From the NCBI GenBank assembly GCA_964561115.1, contig CAZLOE010000017.1, forward strand, positions 1 through 25,348: a DNA stretch of 25,348 nucleotides, in the 5' to 3' direction. This document shows, piece after piece, positions 21,744 to 25,348 of the stretch; position 1 is the first letter of the stretch, and every line of letters starts with the position of its first letter. This DNA comes from CAZBSE01 sp964561115. GTDB lineage: Bacteria > Actinomycetota > Humimicrobiia > Humimicrobiales > Humimicrobiaceae. The notes under the pieces are model-generated. The model saw nothing but the letters and a program-made list of their open reading frames with translations. It was not told the DNA's origin and did not search any database. The position numbers and the translations under genes are program-made.

Positions 21744-23498
21744 ATGGCAAAGATAGATAAGATAAATAACGAAAACCTAAAAAAGGTCGTTGACATAATA
21801 CTGGAGAATTTCAAAAAAAATGAGGGCAAGATCAATGACCTGAATGTATTCCCTGTTCCCGATGGAGATACCGGGACCAATATGCTGCTTACCCTTAAAT
21901 CGGTCAGGGAAGAGCTTTTAAAACTTAAAGACTTTTCAGTGAAAAGTGTACTGGATACAGCTTCTTTCGGTGCTCTTATGGGAGCCAGGGGTAATTCTGG
22001 CGTAATATTGTCTCAGATACTAAAGGGTTTTTTCGATATAATAGTCAAAAGTAATAATTTGAGCCTGGATGTAATAAAAGAGGCGTTAAAATCATCAAAA
22101 GATCTGGCTTACAGTTCTGTACAGGACCCGACTGAAGGTACTATGCTCACAACCATTAAGGATATTCACAGGTTTGTTGAGGAACTGACAGACAACACTG
22201 AAAAAATAAAATTAATAGAGCTTTTAAATAGGATTATTTATGAGGCTGAAAAGTCTGTTGAGAGGAGCACTTTTCTTCTTCCGGTATTAAAAAAAGCCGA
22301 TGTAGTAGATGCAGGAGCACAGGGTATTTTAGACATATTAAAAGGAACCAGAGTAGCCCTTAATAAAATTGAAAGTGCCAACGGTGAGTTGAAAAGGACA
22401 ACAGGTAGTACTAAAAAAAACAAAACTTCAGAATCAAATAGCAAAAATAGGCCAGGAAGCGGTGATCCGGGCAGTGATCCCAAAAGCAGTGCTGAAAAAA
22501 CTGCAAAAGACAGATTAAAAGAAGTAAAAGCCACCTACGATATTAAATATACTTACTGTACAGAATTTCTACTGAAGGGCAGTAATATAGATGTGGAGAG
22601 ATTGAAGGAGCGTATAGAGACTTTTGGAGATAGTGCAATGGTTGTTGGAAATGATAGTTTGGTAAAAATACATGTGCACACCAATAATCCGCATAAAGTT
22701 TTAAAAAGAGCAATAAAGGAAGGGTCTCTCCATGAGATCCAAATACATAATATGAAAGATCAGAGAGAAGAAGAAGTAGAAGAAATGGAGGGAGCGGAAC
22801 AAAAAACAAAGGAAGAAGAGGAAGCAGGAGAAGTGAAAAAGAAGGCTGCTTTGATCGCAGTTGTCAGCGGAGAAGAATTAAAAGAAATATTTAAGAGTAT
22901 CGGGACAGATGTTATTATAAGCGGCGGGCAGAGTATGAACCCGTCAACATATGACATAGTCAAGGCTATAAACAGTATAGATGCAACAGAAATTATTATA
23001 TTCCCAAATAATAAAAATATTATACTTACCGCAAATCAGGCCAGGAAGATTGTAAGGGACAGAAATGTTTATGTGGTCCCGACTAAAGCTATTCCGGCAG
23101 GGATATCGGCCATACTAAGATATAATCCTGATTCAGATATGGAAGAAAATCTAAGTAATATGGAAGAAGCGGCCGGCAAAACCAAAAGCGGTGAGGTAAC
23201 TGAGGCGGTCAGAGATGCTAATCTTAAGGTCGGTGAAATAAAGAAAGGCGAATATATAGGACTGTCCAATGGTAAATTAAAGGTAATCTCGGATGATATT
23301 GTGGATGCGACTGTCGAACTTATAAGAGATGTTGCTGAAGGGTCCGAAGAAGTCATCACCTTTTATACCGGAGTGGATGCTTTACCTGAAGACATGGAAA
23401 ATATTAAGAAAAAGCTTAAAAAATATTATTCCAAAATGGATATAGAAATGCACAGAGGGGGACAGCCCTTATATCCCTATATATTTTCAATAGAATAA
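21744..23498 (+). CDS. fakA: Fatty acid kinase catalytic subunit FakA-like (DhaL domain)
   Basis: FakA phosphorylates fatty acids held by FakB proteins, feeding exogenous fatty acids into membrane lipid synthesis. The N-terminal DhaL nucleotide-binding domain shows NVFPVPDGDTGTNM (34-47, metal-binding Asp residues) and GARGNSGVILSQ (80-91). The middle domain opens with YCTEFLLKG (about 270) and the C-terminal domain runs to YPYIFSIE. At 584 residues it is a little longer than usual because of two linkers: a Ser/Lys/Gly-rich one (about 213-255) and a Glu-rich one (about 337-367). No fakB (DegV-like) gene is in the window. AGGAAG precedes the ATG. Confidence 0.9.
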   Translation: MAKIDKINNENLKKVVDIILENFKKNEGKINDLNVFPVPDGDTGTNMLLTLKSVREELLKLKDFSVKSVLDTASFGALMGARGNSGVILSQILKGFFDIIVKSNNLSLDVIKEALKSSKDLAYSSVQDPTEGTMLTTIKDIHRFVEELTDNTEKIKLIELLNRIIYEAEKSVERSTFLLPVLKKADVVDAGAQGILDILKGTRVALNKIESANGELKRTTGSTKKNKTSESNSKNRPGSGDPGSDPKSSAEKTAKDRLKEVKATYDIKYTYCTEFLLKGSNIDVERLKERIETFGDSAMVVGNDSLVKIHVHTNNPHKVLKRAIKEGSLHEIQIHNMKDQREEEVEEMEGAEQKTKEEEEAGEVKKKAALIAVVSGEELKEIFKSIGTDVIISGGQSMNPSTYDIVKAINSIDATEIIIFPNNKNIILTANQARKIVRDRNVYVVPTKAIPAGISAILRYNPDSDMEENLSNMEEAAGKTKSGEVTEAVRDANLKVGEIKKGEYIGLSNGKLKVISDDIVDATVELIRDVAEGSEEVITFYTGVDALPEDMENIKKKLKKYYSKMDIEMHRGGQPLYPYIFSIE

Positions 23499-23520
23499 TA
23501 ACGCTAAACGGTGGTAAGCT

Positions 23521-24075
23521 ATTAGAATTATTTCCGGCAAATTCAAGGGTAGAAAATTAAAGCCTCCTTCGGATTTTAAAATAAGACCTACTTTGGACAG
23601 TGTAAAAGAGAGCATTTTTAATGTTATCGGTGAAAGGATAGAAGGTTCAAATGTACTGGATCTTTTTTCAGGTACAGGGTCACTGGGAGTTGAATCTTTA
23701 AGCAGGGACTGCAGCCTGGTATATTTTGTGGATAACAGCCACGAGTCAATAAATCTTATTAAGTATAATACCAAGTTTATTAAAGATGCCGTTAAAAGAT
23801 ACAAGATAATGAGGAGTGATGTTTTAAAATTTATAAAATCCTGCAGCAGCCCAAAGTGGGATATTATTTTTCTGGATCCACCATACAAAATTGAAAGTGG
23901 TATAATGAAAGAAATATTTGATGCTCTGGCATATAAGAAAATTACCAAACCTGATTCTCTTATTATATATGAGTACTTTTTTAAAAAAGATACAAGTACA
24001 GAGACAGAAAAATTAAAGAAGATAAAAGAATCATATTTCGGCGATAAAAAAGTGATTTATCTCTCGCCTTATTAA
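23521..24075 (+). CDS. rsmD: 16S rRNA (guanine-966-N2) methyltransferase RsmD, AUU start
   Basis: Methylates G966 of 16S rRNA using AdoMet. Motif I is DLFSGTGSLGVES (about 47-59) and the catalytic DPPY is at 119-122. The family's conserved N-terminus, (M)RIISGKFKGRKLKPP followed by RPT, is encoded from 23521, but the first codon is ATT; the frame holds a TAA stop at 23515-23517 and no ATG, GTG or TTG before 23593. A start at TTG 23593 would delete the conserved first 24 residues. GGTGGT (23510-23515) lies five bases before ATT. AUU is a rare start known from infC and pcnB in E. coli. The resulting 184 residues is the normal family length. It follows fakA by 22 bases, with recG, often between them, missing. 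Confidence 0.9.
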   Translation: MRIISGKFKGRKLKPPSDFKIRPTLDSVKESIFNVIGERIEGSNVLDLFSGTGSLGVESLSRDCSLVYFVDNSHESINLIKYNTKFIKDAVKRYKIMRSDVLKFIKSCSSPKWDIIFLDPPYKIESGIMKEIFDALAYKKITKPDSLIIYEYFFKKDTSTETEKLKKIKESYFGDKKVIYLSPY

Positions 24076-24097
24076 AGCAAAAAAGATAGGATTTATT

Positions 24098-24586
24098 ATG
24101 GAGAAAATAGCATTATGTCCGGGAACATATGACCCTTTGACCGAGGGACATAAAGATATAATTAAAAGGTGTTCAAAGATTTTTTCCAAAGTAATAGTTG
24201 CTGTATCAAAAAACAACAGAAAGAAACCATATTATTCAATAGATAAGAGAGTTGATTTTGTAAAGAGGTCTCTGCGCGACCTGGGCAACATAGAAGTGAT
24301 AACTTTCGAGGGGCTTCTGGTGGATCTCGCCAAAAAAGAAAATGCATCGGTCATAATAAAGGGCCTCAGGGCCATATCGGATTTTGAATACGAGTTTCAG
24401 ATGGCGCAGATAAACAAAAAATTAAATCCGGAAGTAGAGACCATGTTTATGGTGACCAATCCTAAATTTGCCTACCTTAGTTCCAGTGCAGTAAAAGAGG
24501 TAGCAAGATTTAAAGGTTGTATAAAAGGACTGGTTCCGGATGAGATCGAAAAAGATATCTCGGAAAGTTTTAAAAAAAATGATTAA
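24098..24586 (+). CDS. coaD: Phosphopantetheine adenylyltransferase
   Basis: Transfers AMP to 4'-phosphopantetheine, the penultimate step of CoA synthesis. The nucleotidyltransferase motif TYDPLTEGH (10-18) includes His18, Arg91 lies in KGLRAISDFEYE, and the second nucleotide-binding motif SSSAVKEVA (128-136) replaces the usual ISST form. The 162-residue length is standard. Together with coaBC in the other operon it covers three of the CoA steps. The rsmD-coaD adjacency is conserved in many bacteria. TAGGA six bases before the ATG is a modest ribosome site. Confidence 0.96.
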   Translation: MEKIALCPGTYDPLTEGHKDIIKRCSKIFSKVIVAVSKNNRKKPYYSIDKRVDFVKRSLRDLGNIEVITFEGLLVDLAKKENASVIIKGLRAISDFEYEFQMAQINKKLNPEVETMFMVTNPKFAYLSSSAVKEVARFKGCIKGLVPDEIEKDISESFKKND

Positions 24587-24612
24587 TCAGAAAAAAAGAT
24601 ATGGAGCACAGT

Positions 24613-25074
24613 ATGAATGTAATTGAAATTGTAGACAGAATAGAGGAATTTCTGGAAAAGAGCAAAAGAATCCCGTTTTCATCTAATATAATTGTTAATG
24701 AAAACGAGATATTTGATCTGCTGGATGAACTCAGAAGTGTACTGCCTGAAGAATTCAAGCAATCCAGATGGATTGTGAAGGAAAGAGAGAATATGATCGA
24801 GGAAGCCAAGAGGTATTCCGAAAGGATAGTATCTGAAGCAAGAGAAAAAGCTAAGATGCTTGTAAGTGAAACCGAGATATTAAAAAATGCTAACAGAGAG
24901 TCAGAAGAAATAATGTCTGCTGCAGAAGCAAAGGCAAGGACCATCAGGCTGGAAGCCGAGGATTATGCGGACGAAAAACTTGCCAATCTGGAGGCTGTAC
25001 TGCATAAACTGATAACAGCAATTGAAAAGGGAAGGGAGCAGTTTAGAAGAAGTGTGGATTCTGGAGAGAAATAA
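24613..25074 (+). CDS. SepIVA/DivIVA-like coiled-coil protein
   Basis: A soluble 153-residue protein, mostly one long coiled coil (about 55-145) rich in Glu, Ala, Lys and Arg. The N-terminus (VIEIVDRIEEFLEKSKRIP, then NENEIFDLLDELRSVLP) and the end (YADEKLANLEAVL, then EKGREQFRR) resemble mycobacterial SepIVA (Rv2927c), an essential septum-associated protein, but the central coil is shorter (SepIVA is about 245). The call relies on remembered family features and on position between coaD and rpmF. ATG 24613 is chosen because GGAG (24603-24606) is six bases upstream; ATG 24601 would add four residues. It may act in cell division or envelope growth, which is inference. Confidence 0.72.
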   Translation: MNVIEIVDRIEEFLEKSKRIPFSSNIIVNENEIFDLLDELRSVLPEEFKQSRWIVKERENMIEEAKRYSERIVSEAREKAKMLVSETEILKNANRESEEIMSAAEAKARTIRLEAEDYADEKLANLEAVLHKLITAIEKGREQFRRSVDSGEK

Positions 25075-25080
25075 TATTTA

Positions 25081-25108
25081 TTGAATAATTGTTATTTTAT
25101 GTTATATT
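25081..25108 (+). promoter_or_regulatory. Candidate promoter for rpmF
   Basis: TTGAAT (25081-25086) and TATATT (25103-25108) are 16 bases apart. Transcription would start near 25115 and leave a leader of about 50 bases. The AT-rich setting lowers certainty. Confidence 0.45.
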
Positions 25109-25122
25109 AAGATGTTTATTTT

Positions 25123-25149
25123 TTTATAACAAGTTTATAACGATATAAC
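25123..25149 (+). repeat. Three short TATAAC repeats in the rpmF leader
   Basis: TTTATAAC appears at 25123-25130 and 25134-25141, and a related GATATAAC at 25142-25149, just before the ribosome site. They could be an operator or an RNA element in the rpmF leader, or low-complexity DNA. Confidence 0.25.
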
Positions 25150-25166
25150 ATGTAGGAGGAAAAGCA

Positions 25167-25348
25167 TTGGCGGTTCCCAAGAGAAAAACATCAAAGTCTA
25201 AAAGAGACAAGCGCAGGACTCATCATAAATTAAAATTACTCTCAATAGTAGAGTGTCCCAGATGTCACAGTAAAAAGATTTCCCACAGGGTTTGTGAGAA
25301 CTGTGGATATTATGCCGAGCATGAGATTATAATATTCGAAGAAAAAGG
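25167..25348 (+). CDS. rpmF: Ribosomal protein bL32, truncated by the window edge
   Basis: A small large-subunit ribosomal protein. The N-terminus AVPKRKTSKSKRDKRR is diagnostic, and four cysteines (Cys30, Cys33, Cys43, Cys46) form the zinc-binding site of the zinc-containing form. Sixty codons are visible with no stop before the right edge. The start is TTG at 25167, seven bases after a strong TAGGAGG (25153-25159); no ATG is available and the family sequence begins right there. DUF177, which commonly precedes rpmF, is not present. Confidence 0.95.
   Translation, partial: MAVPKRKTSKSKRDKRRTHHKLKLLSIVECPRCHSKKISHRVCENCGYYAEHEIIIFEEK

Noticed and set aside
21744..23498. Dihydroxyacetone kinase instead of FakA
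   Set aside because: The DhaL domain is shared, but the three-domain layout, the C-terminal domain and the rpmB/rsmD neighbourhood fit FakA; no DhaK partner is present.
23499..23525. Frameshift or fusion of rsmD with fakA to explain the missing start
   Set aside because: fakA ends with its complete family C-terminus (YPYIFSIE) followed by stops, and the rsmD family N-terminus begins exactly at ATT, so no coding sequence is missing.
23593..24075. rsmD starting at TTG 23593
   Set aside because: This would remove 24 conserved residues that are clearly encoded upstream in the same frame; the ATT at 23521 is the only start that fits.
1..25348. Mobile elements, CRISPR arrays, tRNA or rRNA genes
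   Set aside because: No transposase or integrase frames, no regularly spaced repeats and no cloverleaf-like or rRNA-like sequence was seen; the window is nearly continuous housekeeping genes.

Overview
The window reads as a housekeeping stretch of a low-to-moderate GC chromosome, probably from a deep-branching, anaerobic member of the Actinomycetota. That placement is inferred from four things: a mycobacterial-type integration host factor (mIHF) gene directly before gmk-rpoZ-coaBC-metK-priA, the same gene order as in Mycobacterium; an omega subunit with an actinobacterial-looking core; a SepIVA-like coiled-coil gene after coaD; and a PyrK/PyrD pair (NAD-linked dihydroorotate dehydrogenase) that suits anaerobic growth. 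Several other traits look more like Bacillota, including an intact PriA helicase and the rpmB-fakA-rsmD-coaD order. I cannot name a genus.

Layout. Bases 1-571 hold a small RRM RNA-binding protein gene with a long leader. Bases 592-10997 are a complete UMP-synthesis operon, pyrR-pyrB-pyrC-carA-carB-pyrK-pyrD-pyrF-pyrE. It is preceded by a promoter, an exact PyrR-binding loop and an intrinsic terminator, which together form a textbook PyrR attenuator. The terminator's 3' arm also carries a strong Shine-Dalgarno sequence that opens a 13-codon out-of-frame ORF. A new promoter at 11005-11033 starts a second operon, mihF-gmk-rpoZ-coaBC-metK-priA-def-fmt-rsmB (to 19929), covering nucleoid structure, GMP kinase, the RNA polymerase omega subunit, CoA and AdoMet synthesis, replication restart, N-terminal Met formylation and deformylation, and 16S rRNA methylation.

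Bases 20022-21265 hold two unrecognised genes: a seven-helix membrane protein that looks like the sensor half of Bacteroidota AraC-type regulators with no DNA-binding half, and a 143-residue soluble helical protein. They sit where many Gram-positives carry rlmN/prpC/prkC/rsgA/rpe. rpmB follows on the minus strand, then fakA-rsmD-coaD-sepIVA-like-rpmF on the plus strand; rpmF runs off the right edge.

The most unusual point is rsmD. Its conserved N-terminus can only be read from an ATT (AUU) start codon at 23521, because an in-frame stop lies two codons upstream. Other points worth a look are the orphan sensor-like protein, the absence of recG and DUF177 from their usual places, and frequent TTG/GTG starts. 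No mobile elements, CRISPR arrays, tRNA or rRNA genes were seen, and no stretch over 300 bases lacks a gene. I did not find a clear new multi-gene system; the 20022-21265 pair is the best candidate.
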